Origin: CAZQVN01 sp964596775
GTDB taxonomy: Bacteria > Eisenbacteria > RBG-16-71-46 > JABDJR01 > JAWXBZ01
Direction: 5' to 3'
DNA: 41,160 bases
Assembly (NCBI GenBank): GCA_964596775.1
Contig: CAZQVN010000031.1
Span: forward strand, 1 to 41,160
In this document: positions 40,890 to 41,160 of the stretch, in pieces
How the letters are laid out: each line of letters begins with the position of its first letter
Numbering within the stretch: position 1 is the first letter of the stretch
Program-made: the position numbers and the translations under genes
Notes under the pieces: generated by a model
What the model saw: the letters and a program-made list of their open reading frames with translations, nothing else
Told to the model about the DNA's origin: nothing
The model's database searches: none

Positions 40890-41083
40890 TCACTGCCTCG
40901 ATCCGTGAAAGTTCGTGTCTCGACGGGGTTGTCCCGTCCGGGTCCACTGTTGATTGGGGGCGAGACAAGATCAAGCCTGCAGTGGTCCCATTCGGCCAGG
41001 ATTTCGAGGTAAGCGAAGAGATTGTCCAACGCCCGCTGCTCTGATTCGAAGGCGATCGGCGGGGTGTGAAGTGTTGCGTCCAT
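40886..41083 (-). CDS. small protein (65 residues) coupled to the recombinase
   Basis: ATG at 41083 with AGGAAAGG upstream; its TGA overlaps the recombinase ATG (ATGA), the classical coupling arrangement. The product (MDATLHTPPIAFESEQRALD, then LFAYLEILAEWDHCRLDLVS) looks like one amphipathic helix with a Pro/Gly-rich tail. No family recognised. It may be an accessory or directionality factor, but the size and coupling are the only arguments. Confidence 0.55.
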   Translation of the reverse strand: MDATLHTPPIAFESEQRALDNLFAYLEILAEWDHCRLDLVSPPINSGPGRDNPVETRTFTDRGSE

Positions 41084-41160
41084 CGGGCCTTTCCTGTGTT
41101 GCGCGCTGGAGTTCCCCCGATTCCGTGGACGGTTAGTTTCTTGGGTTTCCTCCCCGAGGG

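Noticed and set aside
1..41160. CRISPR arrays, rRNA genes, complete tRNA genes, insertion sequences
   Set aside because: No regularly spaced repeats, no rRNA-like sequence, no transposase frame and no full cloverleaf seen; the only tRNA-like sequence is the 3' fragment at 39392-39426.

Overview
High-GC (roughly two-thirds G+C) bacterial DNA from a Gram-negative (diderm) organism: two TonB-dependent receptors, two other outer-membrane barrel proteins, lipoproteins and several periplasmic proteins. A 100-N run with duplicated flanks shows it is a draft or metagenome scaffold. Strong Shine-Dalgarno sequences and frequent GTG/TTG starts (and one probable CTG start) are typical of the window. I cannot name the organism; gene content would fit an uncultured, non-proteobacterial diderm lineage (inference only).

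Layout. 1-1920: end of a GlmL/MutL-type ATPase gene plus an unknown partner. 2088-3709: pgaD-like and pgaC-like exopolysaccharide synthase genes. 3726-7404 (minus): PadR regulator, membrane protein with an N-terminal permease-prefix-like helix bundle, and a spermidine-dehydrogenase-like flavoprotein, behind a perfect inverted repeat. 7526-16235 (minus): a tightly packed five-gene signalling operon reading FIST sensor, PAS-PAS-GAF hybrid kinase, CHASE8 hybrid kinase, TonB receptor, YfiR-like periplasmic protein. 16627-19201 (plus): a second TonB receptor/YfiR pair. 19213-22530 (minus): outer-membrane barrel, small PstS-like periplasmic protein and a second CHASE8 kinase. 22781-27031: a membrane histidine kinase, a lipoprotein, and a degenerate paralogue of the kinase. 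27206-31143: four-gene membrane-complex operon of unknown function (first gene DUF6754-like) followed by a LipM-type octanoyltransferase. 31190-36662: fructokinase (mak) with a CTG start, outer-membrane protein, DM13-like lipoprotein, pentapeptide-repeat/ion-channel fusion, HDOD protein, universal stress protein. 36679-39330: TylF-type methyltransferase, Fic protein with a promoter/palindrome at its start codon, MsrB. 39392-41083: tRNA-Asp 3' fragment, terminator, large serine recombinase and a small coupled ORF, i.e. the scar or edge of an integrative element.

The most interesting region is 7.5-27 kb. In the known YfiBNR (TpbB) system the periplasmic protein YfiR controls the CHASE8 domain of a diguanylate cyclase. 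Here YfiR-like or PstS-like periplasmic proteins sit beside outer-membrane barrels and CHASE8 histidine kinases. This suggests a modular envelope relay, outer-membrane barrel to periplasmic adaptor to CHASE8 kinase, present in two complete copies plus one receptor/adaptor pair. No response regulator with an output domain is encoded in the window; the only receiver domains are fused to two kinases. The hybrid kinase at 12179-15102 appears broken in the scaffold, but the 55-bp duplicate flanking the Ns shows that it is one intact 922-residue protein once the overlap is collapsed.
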